Assembly (NCBI GenBank): GCA_026874595.1
Contig: CM049310.1
Location: 34,537,558 to 34,601,557 of the forward strand
Source of the DNA: Sipunculus nudus
Lineage: Eukaryota; Annelida; Sipuncula; Golfingiida; Sipunculidae
Length of the DNA stretch: 64,000 nt
Reading direction: 5' to 3'
Part shown: positions 33,992-47,459 of the stretch, piece by piece
How positions within the stretch are numbered: position 1 is the stretch's first letter
Layout of the letters: each line of letters opens with the position of its first letter
Made by a program: the position numbers and the translations under genes
Notes under the pieces: model-generated
Told to the model about the DNA's origin: nothing
Database searches by the model: none
The model's input: only the letters and a program-made list of their open reading frames with translations

Positions 33992-35340
33992 AGTATTAAT
34001 AATTTTTTTTCAACTGACAGAACCGTGATCTGTTTATCTCGCTTTATGATTTCGAAAAATCAGTTGTGATTTTTGTTCTAATGGATTGACCCTTTTGTTT
34101 CGGTACACATTTCGATTTGCAGAGCATGAATGTTTCTGACGTGAATGTTTCTATACGCCCATTTCTAGTTCCAACCAGGTAGTCTGGAACCTATTTCAGA
34201 TCACCCGCGAGAGGGGTAGCCTAAACCTAATTAAGGATTACCTCCGCACTGCTGCGATTTCCTGATATCTGATTTAGCTATATGATAAATCATGATGGTT
34301 TTAACACAAGTTAAGTGAATAAAACAACTGAAAAAAACGACATTTAAAACTCGACTTACGACCTCAAAAGTATAAAAGTTCCAAACTGTTATATTATATA
34401 ATTAATGTTATTATTATATTGCCAGTGACTCGTTAGGCTTACATGCCCACATAAAAGGATAAGCAATTTAAGAAATGCCAGTGAAATTAAAATATTTTTA
34501 GCCACATGAATAAAAACGGCATTGTTTTAATGGGCAATCTTTAATCGCAGGGGTAGTTTGAAATTGATTTCAAGTTACACGGGTTGTAATGTGGAATTGA
34601 ATTCACGGGGGGAGGGGGGGGGGGGGTTAATCTTAAATCGATTTCAGATTTAAGTTCGGTGATTAGAATGAGAGATAATCTGAAATGGCTACATTAAATG
34701 TATAATTTTTGATTTGAAGAAATAACTCTCTCTTAAGTAATTCGAACATAAATATTTACAGAATTTGTCTTCCTATCACTGTAAGATCAGCGTCAGACTG
34801 TTATTTCAGGTGTTATTACGTCATGGTCATTGTGATACAATTTGTTATAAAGTAACAGGAAGTTTACGATACCCATTAGACCATTGCTACTTTGGTGTTC
34901 GCAGAGTGTTTCAAGACATATATTGCTGAAAAGTCATGTGAGAGTAGGCATAATAATGTTTATTAATGCCTACTTTTTGTGATGTAAGTAATACTATTAA
35001 CTTTCTGATTTGTAGTGCTAATCTCATGATATGACCTAAATGAACCAAATAATTTTAATCATTATTATTTATTAATCATTTGATATCATAATATCAATAT
35101 TGTTACATTTAGTAACCTAATGGAAATAATGTAGATTTTTTAAATTATCCACGACTACATCACTCTGCTATTGCTAGATAGGAACGGGCGAAAAGTCGGT
35201 TAAAATGTAAATTCTTCAGTGGCAGTTTCCACATTTATTAGGCTTTCCTTGGTCTTTTATGGGCCATCATAGCTTGCGATAGCACAAGCTGCTGCAAATG
35301 ATTGGCACTATTTTGTATTTTACGATATCGCTGCTTCCAC
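33992..35340. other. AT-rich spacer, no gene seen
   Basis: Includes a G-rich run at 34607-34626. No exon or repeat family recognised. Confidence 0.45.
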
Positions 35341-35391
35341 ATCTAACGTTGAAAGAAACCAGTCCTAACTAACGTTTTCGGATGGTTTGGG

Positions 35392-35399
35392 TATAAAAG
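35392..35399 (+). promoter_or_regulatory. TATA box (TATAAAAG)
   Basis: A consensus TATAAAAG followed by GC-richer sequence (GCGGGGATCC) gives the look of a focused core promoter, with an expected start near 35420. Two start codons follow: 35484 (19 codons, MAEIAIPSG...) and 35521 (76 codons). Confidence 0.45.
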
Positions 35400-35520
35400 C
35401 GGGGATCCGTGTGCTAGCGAAGTTGGAAAGTCGTTAACAGACAGCGAAAACTAACTCGGACCCGCGAGGATCAAGGGTTTTTTATGGCCGAAATTGCCAT
35501 TCCTAGTGGTATTTATAATA

Positions 35521-35751
35521 ATGTCAAAGATGTCAACAAATAGTGGTGACGATGGAATAATTTATTCTTGCTGCTGGGATAATGGACAAAACTCCACAAA
35601 TGGGACAGATCTCATCACCATAACTAAAGCGTTAAAAATACTGTTTAAGTCTCACGTGAGAGGCTCCTACATCATAGAAAGAACTCTGACTGCCATGGCA
35701 AGAATTTCCCGAATATGGAAATACCATTTTGGTGACTTTCTATTGACATAA
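35521..35751 (+). CDS. Possible 76-aa protein downstream of a TATA box, unknown
   Basis: ATG at 35521 begins MSKMSTNSGDDGIIYSCCW and the frame runs to TAA at 35749-35751. There is an NxT pair (NSTNGT), no signal peptide and no domain I know. It sits about 100 bases after the expected start site of the TATAAAAG promoter. The 19-codon frame from 35484 overlaps the region before it and could act as an upstream frame. The alternative is that the transcript is non-coding, or that the open frame lies in a conserved regulatory block. Confidence 0.25.
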   Translation: MSKMSTNSGDDGIIYSCCWDNGQNSTNGTDLITITKALKILFKSHVRGSYIIERTLTAMARISRIWKYHFGDFLLT

Positions 35752-35769
35752 AAAATATGTAGCAACATG

Positions 35770-36220
35770 TGAGTAAACAAAGCTAATACAGCGGCTTAGA
35801 TGTCAGATGCGGCCACAGGAGGGCGGGAGCTGCTGGTAGACCATGCTGCTGTTTGATATTTACACACAGTCTGGGGAAATAAGAAGCTTTTTTTCAGAGG
35901 AGCAACATTGCAATGTTAATAAAACGAGCAGTTCAAACCGACTGTCTGGCGAGTGGCCTTGCAAAACCTCCTCTTTCCATCAAGCTGCCCGACCAGCGCT
36001 GAAGCTCGCTGATCACTTGGCTGTCATTTGCAGTGGGGGCTCCATTTTGGTGAATTTTGAGCAACAAATAAGCCTCCAAAATAAGAAATTTCGGAGGTCT
36101 CATGCAGACGTCGGGGTAATCAGCTCATCGGCCAATTTCCTCTCCCTGTTGGCTTTTAGATCACTCAATCAGATTCCTCCACTCGTTCAGCCGCCTCAGC
36201 ATTTTACTGCTTCCTGAACA
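35770..36220. promoter_or_regulatory. Complex non-coding block, candidate enhancer or long non-coding exon
   Basis: Dense, balanced sequence between AT-rich flanks, including the perfect 14-bp palindrome AACATTGCAATGTT (35904-35917) with a C/EBP-like ATTGCAAT centre. A 124-codon plus-strand frame (35843-36217) covers it but has no recognisable domain. The block follows the TATA promoter at 35392 and may belong to the same transcription unit. Confidence 0.3.
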
Positions 36221-37889
36221 CGAGTTTTTAATTTGATTTTTTTTATTGATCTAAATTTCCCAAGGGTTCCATTTATTTTGAAAAAGTACAACAAATTAGG
36301 TTCGTGACATCAGGAATGTAATTTTTACTTTATTTTTTTTAACCCAAAATAGTAGTTGGTTGGTCGATTTGGATGGCTTGTACATTTTCTTTGTATTCTA
36401 GAAGAAACATTCATCATAATGTTCAGGCAAAAAATTATATCTAATTATAATGAACGCTTATTCAGTTCATTGCTGACAGTTCCTGGGCTCAAGCCGACCA
36501 CTTCTTCCTCTGGCGCAGCAGAAACTTATATTTGATCACTCCCGCTGGGAATTGTATATGCCCGTCTCCTGGACAAGGATATTTAAAGAAAGCTTCTGGA
36601 GCTAAAAGCTTTTACATTAAAAGTGCTGTAACGTTTAAACTTTTCTTAAGCTTTCTTTCATTCGAATGGATGATTTAAACTTAAGCAAAACGAAACTGCT
36701 GGTAATGAATGCCAAGAAAATACCAAGGGTGTTTCTATTTGATTATTATAAACGTATATAAAATTAACAGAGTCTTTCAGTAAAACTTATATACTAACAA
36801 CTAATAGCTTGCATCTGTTGTGTATGTTTTCTTCATTTAAATAAACAATAAACAATGGGGACATGTCCGGTTTTAGGACAAAGCATGAGCACAAAGTTGC
36901 AATACTTCGGTTTTAGACATCTTTTATTATCTTTAAAGGGGCCTATATTCCGACATCTGACGTCAATCTAAATTAGAATTCTTTGAAAATTTGTAAAAAT
37001 AAATTGGCCCAAAAACTTTAATACACCACACACAAGCTGTTCGTTTTGTTTCTATCGATGGGTTTATAACATGTGCATGGGAGCCAAGACAAATAATCAA
37101 AACACATTGAACAAGGACATCTGGTGGTAAGTCAGACGAACCAGAGTTTAGCAACTATTCACCTTTAGACTGCAACAATCCACCTAAGTTTACATGGTTA
37201 TTCCTTTTATCAATATTGGTGTGTTTATTAACAGCTTGAAGACAAACAAGTGCATATTTCCGTCACCGAGGAGTTATAAGAACTTTTATATAGAGAAATT
37301 ACACAGAGATTATTTAAAGTATGCAGTGTAAGCTAGGAATCTCATAAATTCTATAAAGAAAAGGTAGCCGAATAGCTAGCTTTAATTTTCAAATGAAAAT
37401 GCAAACCAAAAGGTCACACAAGTTTAGATGGTCAGTTATAATGTATATAACTAGTTGACATGCAATTAGTGTTTGGAAAATGCCCTTTACCTCGGTTAAA
37501 TGTGAAGGAACCCACTGAAACACAAAACGTTTATATAAAGAGACGCCTAGTAGCTAACCGGAGACCCAGGCGAGTTCCATAGTACGGTTATGTCACTTAT
37601 AGGAACAAGTGGAGCTTTAGATAATTTGCATATAGATAGATGTGAAGACGTTATCCAGGCCAGGCTGGATGAATCCTCTGCTGTTATGATTTTGTTTCTG
37701 GGAAAATTAGCCAATAAAAATGTTAATCAAAATTCTGTATCATGTAAAACACACCGTTAAAATATATGCTTTAATATCCCAGATTACCTGGAATGAATAT
37801 CTCAGCGATCTTGGGCTTTCATATGAACATGTACTGAAGTATCAATCATTTCAATCTTAATCTTAATCTTAATATTCAAGAGTGCAGGT
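36221..37889. other. AT-rich spacer, no confident gene
   Basis: A 31-codon frame at 36666-36761 contains LNLSKTKLLVMN, faintly like the KTK box of LINE reverse transcriptases, but nothing on either side supports it. The rest is AT-rich. Confidence 0.4.
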
Positions 37890-38110
37890 TCACGGGTCAT
37901 CATTACAACGTTACCCAAAGAGAGTTGCAATGGCTCCAACATGGCGGCACCTAGAGAATAAAAACGATTTGGCTGTTCCTTATTCGGCTAATGGAAACTG
38001 AGCGTTGGGAATTGGGCCAATTGATCTGTAGCTGGGTATTGACCAAGGTGCCATCACGCCATGTTTAAATGTACAAGATCAACCTCTCAAAATTGTCTTC
38101 CGTCTTCAGT
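37890..38110. promoter_or_regulatory. Candidate regulatory patch
   Basis: ACATGGCGGCACC (about 37929) and GGTGCCATCACGCCATGT (about 38047) form a partial inverted pair in a GC-richer island. ACATGGCGGC resembles a YY1-type CCATnTT/GCCAT word. Weak evidence. Confidence 0.18.
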
Positions 38111-39539
38111 AAAACATAATCAGTCAAAAGGCGCCACTTTGTCAACCTCAGAAGTTTACTTTACCGTTTTATTCATATTTAAAGCTAATTCATGCGTCAC
38201 CTGTCACAGACAATAAGCAATGTGAAATTTTTATGGCGTTTTGCTGAATACAACCATATTTAACGATTATATTATTAAACCTATGAAGAAAATATGTTTA
38301 AAAAAGGAGTAACCAACGTAATTAAATGTTTTCCTCTCTTTATTAATAGATGAGAAGGTGTTCGGCTTTAAATAATATTTTATTAAATTGTGACGTCTGA
38401 AAAGGAACGGTTCTATTTCGATTTATCGTTTTACCACGTTCACCTAGGAAATATTGAATAACCGATGTGTAACTAAGTCAAATTTTAAAAATGCGCTACT
38501 ATTAATGTAACTAACTCATTATATATACCTCACTTATATATATATCTACGATATATATGACGAAGATTTTAATGAGAAGATATTAATCACGGTATCACTT
38601 GATCGAAAACAGCAGCAAAGATGCGACTTTCAGAAATAAACCATGTGAACATGGATATTTTATCAAGCTTATATTTTTCTTCTATACTCAGACAAATATT
38701 TCACAGTTTGCAAACAGCATGTATATGACGCACGAGCCAGACAGTAAGGGCAGACTCGTCATGTTTCACAGACAAAACACTGAGCTGCTTTGCTGTTGAA
38801 TGCCGTGTATGGACCTTCCATTATGTTTTTTTTTAATTCTCAGCTGACCAAGAAAGAGGATGTAATTTAGAAAAAGGGGGGTATGATGTGCCATCTTTTA
38901 ACAGATGGAACAAGTAACATACATAAAAAAATATTTCGATAGCCCTTGCACCATGAAACTGACAGTGGAAAGACATCTAGATATTAAAAACACACCGCGT
39001 TGAATGCCAAAAAAACTAAATGTTTATGATGTTAACAACAATGCACACCTGCTCTATATAGTGATTCTATTGTACTCTTAGTGTTCAAGTTAGTTGTACA
39101 TGTATAAATATATTTAATGGGTGAGAAAAACAAATGTAGACAGTCAAACATAGTCATACGACCACTACGTTCAGGCGACCATGCAGTCTAAATGACTTTT
39201 TTCCAGAACAGAAGGCGAATCCACGCGACTCTTAAAATTAAAATTGGGCTTTATAATGGGCTCGTAAGATTGTTTTAATATACATATAGACACATTCCAT
39301 GCGTGTTACTCTGGCATTAACGCCCAAATGGAAATACATTGAACGCAATATTGGATGTCTATATGGATATGGCTCTTTGTAAACTTACTCCTCTGTTTCC
39401 AGTAAATCATATACGCAATGGAGTTTTAGTTTTATAAACAAGAACACATACGACATTCATTTTTAGCATCCAGAAAATGTCGGAAAGTTTTTGTAAAACT
39501 ATCCACGACATAAACCACATTTTAAGTCATATTTCTTTG
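38111..39539. other. AT-rich spacer, no gene seen
   Basis: No repeat or exon recognised. The frame at 38599-38799 has no domain. Confidence 0.45.
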
Positions 39540-40200
39540 AAATCTGCTTGGCTTGAGCTTGTTCCTATTTATACAGCCTTGTCTGTTTCAAAGAGGCTTC
39601 CCAGTCCTGTTTAGTGACGTCATAACACAAAAACCTGGTCGGGAGCATTATCAAGCCGTTTTCCTCACGTCATTTCCGGTAATACATCAGAAGCAGCAGC
39701 TGGACGTGTTAGTTAAAGGTTGGTTTGGAAAACGTATTCTCAGCGGTTAACGGCTGTAACTGTCGTTATCTTGGGATACAATTAATCACGTCTTGTCAGC
39801 CTAATTCGCTGAAGAACCAACTGCTTTCTGTAATTGTCATGAAACAGATGGCTGCAAAACTAAAGGTTAGCACGGGCCAAAATAATTTAAGTCGCAGATA
39901 TGACTTTTGTTCAGATGTGTTTTTAACCTTTCGGGAAATATATTTTCGGGTTTTCTCCTATTTTTTCGGTATGTGGTGATGATATGCGAACTCGGTGTAT
40001 AACGCTGAATAACACTACTAGTATAGATGTATTGCCCACAGTACTACTGGGCAGTTCTGGAACAGGAACTGTTCGGCAATGGAATATTTATCCGGTAAAT
40101 TCGAAACGCTTAAGTTTAACTCATAAGGCAAATTCTGGCAAAAGTACCTTCAGTGTGGCAAATGTAGAAGAAAGGTCAATGTAGAAATTCAGTTCCAGCA
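39540..40200. promoter_or_regulatory. Candidate regulatory patch with a CRE
   Basis: A perfect CRE palindrome TGACGTCA lies at 39615-39622, and TCACGTCATTTCCGGT (CRE half-site plus an ETS-like TTCCGG) at about 39666. Three overlapping short frames (39553-39750, 39725-39979, 39984-40184) show no domain. Confidence 0.25.
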
Positions 40201-42739
40201 GGGGGAACCGGAAGTTCCAAATGTAACCCCCCCCCCCCCAACGGATTCCGGTAGTACAAATACCGAGGAATTACCCGTACCTTGGTTTAATATCACCCCA
40301 ACTGCTGAATAAGTCTTAAAATTTGTTTGCACTAACAATGTGACGACTGAAAAACTAATCAGTAAATCAAATCAGAATGTGAAACACCACGGAGAATTGT
40401 TATCGAGGTATTATCGCCCACCGCTTTCATCATTGGGTTTCTTCTGGAGAGTTTATGAATCCTTTCTTTACAATTGCACGAAAGATCGCTTCTTTGGGTT
40501 CTATTTGACAACGTTGTGATAACTGAGGTTTATATCCATTAGAAAAGTTTATTAGTTGATTTGTGTATTACAGCATAATCCAAATTACGATCCCACTGAT
40601 GATCTAAAGAAATCTGGAGACAGACTGAGAGTAAAGTATTGAAATTATTTATCAAAAATTTATTGTACAATAAACGCGAAAACTATTCAATTGTAGAGTT
40701 TAGTTACTCAGAAGAAGTTCATGCACTGCTTTCGTTTAATTGTTGATCAGTAATATTATTCATCTTCTGTCATATGAATAGAAAAATACATTCGCCAGAA
40801 ATAGTAAAAGCGGTATCCGATATCTTGATTATAAAACCTAGACCAGATAAACACTAAAACTCTTCTGTGGCGAAGAGTTTGCTATTTGCGTTAGTAAGTT
40901 GCTCTCTGCATTTCTCAGGAATGCAGAATATTTGAATTATCAAATAATATAATATAACTTTAGTTTGATGGCTTATAATTTCGTGGGTGCCTGTTGTTCG
41001 GTAAGGTTCCCGTGGGGCAAACTCCGTTTGTAACTTATCCGTGTAAACTTGTAACCTCTTATGGGACTCGACTCCCCCCCCCCCCCCCCCCCCCCCGTTA
41101 GAACATCCCATTGGGGAAATTGTATGAATTACAAAGGATAATTCTACTTGAATCACATTACCTTTTAAATCCACATAGAAAATGGCAGTGTTTGCCGGTC
41201 AATATTAGGTCAGCGGTGGCAATAAGCACCAATAGTACCGGTCTATGGCCAGACGTAAAGAGGGTTAGAACGCGAAGCAACTATAACACAGCAATAAGCA
41301 TGACGTCATCCATGCAGTGTCCTTGAACGCCTTTGCCTTCTTCATTTTGGTTTTTGTGGACACGTAATACCGTCATTTATTTTAAATGACTATTCCTAAA
41401 AATAAGCTCGTCATTGGTAGTGATTTGGGGATGATTAAAACTGCAAGATTAATGATCACGATTTGTTGGGATATGGATGCACCAGAGTATTGTCGAAGAA
41501 AATGGAGGAAACGTCAGTTTAAGGACCAAACTCACCATTTGTGCTGCTTGATATTGGAAGCTGCACAGAATTTCTCATTAGTGATTGTCTGATTTACTGA
41601 CCGAAACGCCACATCAGATGAAACTGGCAGTCATTTACAGAACAGGGGTTGTTTCAATGTGGTACACGACAGTTATTGATTTTCGTGAGATGGCAGCTGC
41701 ATTGTATATCTCATTACTTCAATTTATTTGCACGCATATATATTCAACCAGTTCGTTTATCACAAACCAATTTTTCTGCCATTTCAGCTGTCTTTCTTTC
41801 AGTAAGTATTCTGCCATTTAATTAAAACTTTACAAAATATCGCTTATTTATAAGAAAGTTTGTTGTTTCTTATTAACTATTGCATGGGACCTTGATCTTT
41901 TTAGTCGTCGGGCTAATGATATGCAAGATTATGCATGCCGAAATTAATAACGGTATAAAAAATATTAATAAAAATTGTTTGACAAGGAAAGACAAAAAGT
42001 AAATTTCGATTTCTTGGTCGGTTTGGAGAATTAGAATAGATTCAGAATATTACGCTCGGCCATAGGGATCTCGGCTGACGAGATGAGCGCTTCATGATAA
42101 CTTAAATATCTGGAGTAAGCCGAATATGATACCACTTGGAACAATATAACCGAATTTCCTTTATGTCAAAAATGTTTCTACTGTGAACACATATATACCG
42201 TTAAACACAGGGTAATCCATGTCAAATATTTATTGAAAGTGTTTTATAAAGGAGGGCTGCAATCTGCACGAGTTCTGTGGGGGAAATAATATTCTAACAA
42301 AATGCCTGTGTTCCAGAATTTCATCTTGATGGTCAATCACTCTAGATTTTGGCTAAATAACAGCTCAAGAGAGTAATTTTTCTAGCTTCCACGCCAGGTG
42401 CATTGGTTTACTGCATTCTTTTTACAAAGTGGAAGTCTTCAGTAAGCGACGGTGCTGATGTTATTTATTGCAAGATTACTTTAAATTGTAGTTCATAATT
42501 CTAACTTATAAACGATCTGAATATGAAACGTAAATGAGATCTTACCTTAATTTTTGTGTTGAACATTAAACAAGGTTATGACTGCTGAAATTGTCTCTTA
42601 TACTGGTGCAGCTTGACAGTGGTTATGATCAGCTCTTGCCTATATCAAAATAGGCAAACATAGAGGATTACTGGGAGAAACATGTCATTTTTTATGCTTT
42701 TTTCTTTAATCTGATCATGTCTTTTATCTATCCTATCTT
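40201..42739. other. Non-coding stretch, no gene seen
   Basis: Contains poly(C) runs at 40228-40239 and 41076-41096 and a CRE palindrome TGACGTCA at 41301-41308. Frames at 41111-41326, 41386-41592 and 41585-41821 are unremarkable. Confidence 0.4.
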
Positions 42740-43000
42740 TAAATAAATGTCTTCCATGCAAATAAGAATAAAACAACCCGTTATAGCCGATATACCACCA
42801 CTGGAACGACGCAAGGTTTTCAGACCATTCAACAGTCTCACTAAGGCGCTATCTAGCAGAAGATTTAAAATTTATTTCAAATGGGTTACAATTATGAAAA
42901 ACTGCCTGGCAGCGCACACAAATTTATGGGTAATAGGTTTTCAATACACAATAAACCTTTCAGAACCTCACGATCTGTTTATAAATCTCTCATGTTAGTG
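42740..43000. promoter_or_regulatory. Candidate enhancer-like patch with octamer
   Basis: A perfect POU octamer ATGCAAAT lies at 42756-42763, followed by TAAT- and AATAAA-rich but non-repetitive sequence with CTGCCTGGCAGCGC in the middle. The 83-codon frame here has no domain. The pattern resembles non-coding regulatory DNA of developmental loci. Confidence 0.25.
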
Positions 43001-43779
43001 TGCCAGACTGGAGCATCCGCTTCCATTATACCTGGACTAAGTGAAACTAACTAGTTCCAGCTGGCGAATTCTTTGAATGACTACTTCTATATGGCCTGGT
43101 TTGTGATACTGATGGAGGGAAATGGCTGGTGGGTGTCAGAGTCAGATATTGCCTCACGCACAGTGATGGGCATGACGTTTTGAAAGGTTCCTGTACTACC
43201 TTTAAACAGCAATATCGGTCACTGAACTTTGCTGTAATAATAGTGTATTTTTTTTTCACTGATTCACGCTCTGTATGCGTTCTTTATATATGATCGTGGG
43301 AAGTTAAAAATTAAATAATTCTTAGTACCATAAAATAGAATCAGAACGTTTCCAGTTCTTTGCCATTTTCGTCCTTGCATAATGTGAACTGGCCCCTGCC
43401 CAGGGGCGCTGAGTTTACTTATCTTGTCGACGACCTCATCAGTGGCAAACATTCTTCTTGTTTTTGTTGGACAGGTAGAACACCTTGGCCACGTCTAGTG
43501 CTCATCCGGTGTATTTAGCGAAGTCTTTTAATAATGAATTATTTCCATGACAACGGGCACTTGTCCTTGGTCCTTATAAACTGACTCTAGTGGAACGTTT
43601 CAAATTACACAAGTCGAATAGTTTGTATTCTACATAATGATAATCTAATATAGCGAGCCATGAAATTAAAATACCTAATCATTGACTTGACAATGTACTG
43701 ACGCAGGCGCCACCTTACATGTTGGACCTCAGAAAATTCCGCTCGTCTGTGTATTAGGAATGCATTGAGAAAGGAACCA

Positions 43780-44640
43780 AATTATTTACAGGTCGGAAAC
43801 TAACCTGGCTGGATTTTGCCGTCTGGCCTGCTGCCAGCACGGCAGGTATGAAAGCTCTTCAGGTCTGATCGTAGCTCTGTGGAGCTAGATATCAGCTCTA
43901 CAGCAGGGTTGGAGAACTGCAGGTAACAGCCATGACGGGTGTGGAGCGGCAGACCGCCTTGTTCTGTGGTCAGTCAGGTTCACTGCCAATCGGAAGTGGA
44001 CTCAACGAACGGGCCCTGTGCCTGTGAATGTCCTGGGCGCAGTTGAAGGACCTAATAGATACTGGCGTTAATTTGCCAGAAGTGACGGGATAAGCTCAGC
44101 CTTTGAAGAGGGCTGAAAGCTTAAAGCTCCGAGGCTGTGCTGGTGGATGGCAACCAGCAGGGCTGGCACAGCAGGCCGTGAAGTCCAGACCGGAACTAAA
44201 GCCCACGCACTGACCAAGGAATGCTATTGGCTAACCCTGAGGAATATTACGTTTACATGGGTATTTACCTCTGACAGCTAATGCATATGGTCTCCATGAC
44301 ATGCGCTGTTTCCGCAGAAGACCACTGAAAACACAAATACACCAGACAGACGATGTTACAGCGCTTGGAATCTCATGGACGCGGGGCTTTTTGAAAGTGG
44401 GGGCGGGCGTTGTTTTAATTGGCGACTCACCGATATGATTCACAGAGTAGTCAACATTCTGTGACGGCATCCCGTAGAAAACCACGATATTAGACTGGTG
44501 CAGCTGAGAGCGCCTGCCAGTTGGCCCTGATGGGGCTGGAAGCGATCAATAAAGTTCTGTGTAGCTCTGCTACAAACGTGGCAACAGTCCCGATAGCAAC
44601 AGAGAAGTACAGGCTTTGGTCGACGACTCGTGACTGGTAA
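43780..44640. promoter_or_regulatory. Extended GC-richer non-coding region
   Basis: About 0.85 kb of roughly balanced composition without long plus-strand frames (the longest, 44231-44485, is on the minus strand and unrecognised). It contains AGCTCTGTGGAGCT and GCTGCCAGCACGGCAG hairpins and a CCAAT/ATTGG word near 44227. It could be a non-coding exon, a promoter or an enhancer. No splice or TATA evidence decides. Confidence 0.25.
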
Positions 44641-44726
44641 GCTTCGGTTTACTATTTTCGTCCCATCACCTCAGTAAAGCTCAAAGGTGCTGCTGTTTTG
44701 TAAACTGTATGGTTCTCTACTTCAGT

Positions 44727-44831
<105 letters not shown>

Positions 44832-44999
44832 CACAGCATCTATAACGTGCTTATGTAGTTCCAAGTCATTTATGAGATTGTTCGAGATTTACGACACGGT
44901 TGGATGTAACACATTTGCATAAATATACATATATTTCTCAAATTGAATAAACAGGTGCGGACGATTTACCTAGAAATATGACATATGTCCAGCTAATCT

Positions 45000-45320
45000 G
45001 TTGGCAGAGTCTCAGGCGGCGCTCCATGGCAACAGCAGATATTACTTGTTACCTGTGCCTTGAAAAGGTGCCATCCCTTATACCTGGGACATAGAGTACA
45101 CCATCGATCCGTCAGGAATAAATGATCAAATAAGAGGTGGCTGGGAATCATATGATTTGCGCCAGGTATCTAAGCAGTCATTATTACCTGTGTGGCGGCG
45201 TTAATAATTGACCTGGCATTGTGTTCGGAATGGTGTCCGGTGTTAACAATTAGCAGCGCCGTTGTATTTGAGGTTTATTACGGTTTTGTCTAATTGAGAT
45301 TAAGGTGAACACGGATAGCT
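45000..45320. promoter_or_regulatory. Candidate enhancer with four CAGGTA/TACCTG sites
   Basis: TACCTG at 45050, 45081 and 45185 and CAGGTA at 45163 lie within 141 bp, with homeodomain-like TTAATAATTG (about 45201) and ACAATTAG (about 45246). CAGGTA is the core bound by ZEB/Snail-type repressors and, in insects, Zelda. No coding frame. Confidence 0.3.
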
Positions 45321-45749
45321 GCTACTACTAATCAAAATGTATGTCAGATCGGATTTATGACACCATGAGCTTTAGCTGCCAGGAGAAAGGGTACATTACA
45401 TGAGGGCAGGGCAGTCCTGAGCTCTGGATGACAATTCAGTTTCTTTCAAGTAAACACGAAAATTAAAAATGCCCCAGGAAAGTTTTTTGTCACTGCATAT
45501 CGGTATATAAGCAGATACCCGATGCTTTCACTAATCTTTTACTTCATATGTTGTATATATCATATGGGAACAAAACCCCTTATTTGACTCTCAACCTAGC
45601 ACTGTTCAGTTGGAACTCATTTGTAAAAAAAATATATAAATATACTTTAATACATTTAATATTTGCATAATACAATGTATGTTTTGCATATTTCTACTTG
45701 CAGTCATGGTGATATATACATAAATAACTGACTCTTTCAGCAATCACAT

Positions 45750-45781
<32 letters not shown>

Positions 45782-45857
45782 TATATATATATATGTTATT
45801 CTGTCTAAACTATTCTAAAGTAACATTTATATATATATATATAAATATATTTATATA

Positions 45858-45900
<43 letters not shown>
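45750..45900. repeat. Interrupted (TA)n tracts
   Basis: TA repeats at about 45750-45795 and 45831-45900, split by a short unique segment. The frame 45793-46029 is mostly repeat. Confidence 0.93.
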
Positions 45901-45902
<2 letters not shown>

Positions 45903-46429
45903 CTTGTCTTGTGCTTTTTTCTGGATTTTCTACATCAATCTAAGTCTCAGTGATAAGAAAGAGTTTTATGACGAAAAGCTTTTAGCGTTCTGTGACAAGG
46001 ACATCACAGAGTACATTAGTGGCTGGTAAATGCACGTTATACTGAGTTTAAAAGATATGTATACTTTTATTTTTTAAATGGATTTTCACACCAGGTCTGC
46101 TCAATTAAAAGGAAAATTATTTTATCTAAAATATAGAAGTAATACGTTGAAAGACCAGGCTTTATCTAGAAGACAGTCATTTGTCTGACGTCCATGACCG
46201 GAGGCTTCATATACAAAGGACACCTGTTCATGTAAATATTAATATTTTCTTTTATATTTCCTTTGTTTAGCACACAGAGATTGGTATCATGTATTCTGAG
46301 ACAATATTCATGTCTAGTTGACTAACATGTCAGTGATGTTGAAGGCAATGTGTTGCTCATACAATGACTCAGGTTAACTTGACTTAAATTGGCTTGTTAA
46401 TAAAAGACACGTTCCCTTGACTTAATGAC

Positions 46430-46760
46430 ACTGAGTTGTCCATGACTCAAACACGGGCCACAAGTGCTAATGAAGCTCTCTTTGCGTCACCGCTATGTGA
46501 CACAACAGGCTGTCACCCGGGTCCCCTCCCGTCCCCCGGCCGGTTACCCCCCGGAGATCTGTCTGGTCCTGATGAGATTACCTTTCGGAGCAGGTGCCAG
46601 CACTGTATACCTCTTGTACTGCTACAGTCGGCCAAATAAAAATTCGTCAGTAGTTTCTCCGTCGGCCGGGCTGATGCTATAAACATTGACCGAGTCAAGT
46701 GGAATATCGTGTCAGCCCGTGGCAGACGAGTCATTTGTGTCTGAAACAAGATCTTTTCAG
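46430..46760. promoter_or_regulatory. GC-rich non-coding patch, candidate regulatory region
   Basis: The most GC-rich non-repeat stretch of this area, with CCCGTCCCCCGGCCGGTTACC at about 46530 and ATGTGACACAACAGGCTGTCAC at about 46495. Three overlapping frames on both strands show no domain, which is expected of GC-rich DNA low in stops. Confidence 0.28.
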
Positions 46761-47459
46761 ACTTAATATGATTGCTGCAGTTTAATCTGTCTGGATCGCC
46801 AAGAAAACGAGCCGCTCATCTTATCGACAAGTGAGCGTATATGGAAACGCACTTCTAGCTATATAGTCCGTTGTAGCGACGAAGACGGGATGACTATTGC
46901 AGACGGACGTTTGGTGAGTTTTGATTGAGCATAATAGTTCTGATAGAGGATAATATATCATTTATCAGAGCAATAAGAGGATAACATATCATTAAAATTT
47001 AGATTAAAGACATCTTCCTCCACTGATCTTAATGGTCTTCTTCTGTGATCGGGTATAACTAGCAAACTTTGCGAATGTCTTGAACTTGTTATGTAATTAT
47101 GCCATTTGAGATACAATGTGTCTTCTTTCTTAAACAATATACCAGACCCGAAAACTTAGCGTCTGTCGCTGACAACAGGTGTCGCAAGTGTGTGACGAAG
47201 TTTATAGAGGAGATTCTGGGGTATAATATATAGAGTCAGGAAGTTATATATATATGGGTGTGGGTGTGTTTGTTGTTACGCATACATCCGTGCGAAGCAT
47301 AATTAAGAAGGCGATGCAGTCAGTCATGCTATTTGACTTCTTTATTATTGAACCGGAAGCACTGTTAGGTTAAACTGTGTCGTGTTGTTTATAGCTAGGG
47401 CTTTACCATGGTCCAACATGACAGTAGTATGACGTACTTAATCATTGATCTGTTTCTGT

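Noticed and set aside
36666-36761. 31-codon frame with LNLSKTKLLVMN, like a LINE RT KTK box
   Set aside because: Too short, and neither side shows other RT motifs. Similarity could be chance.
46436-46749. Overlapping frames on both strands in a GC-rich patch
   Set aside because: Openness follows base composition; no domain and no splice sites.
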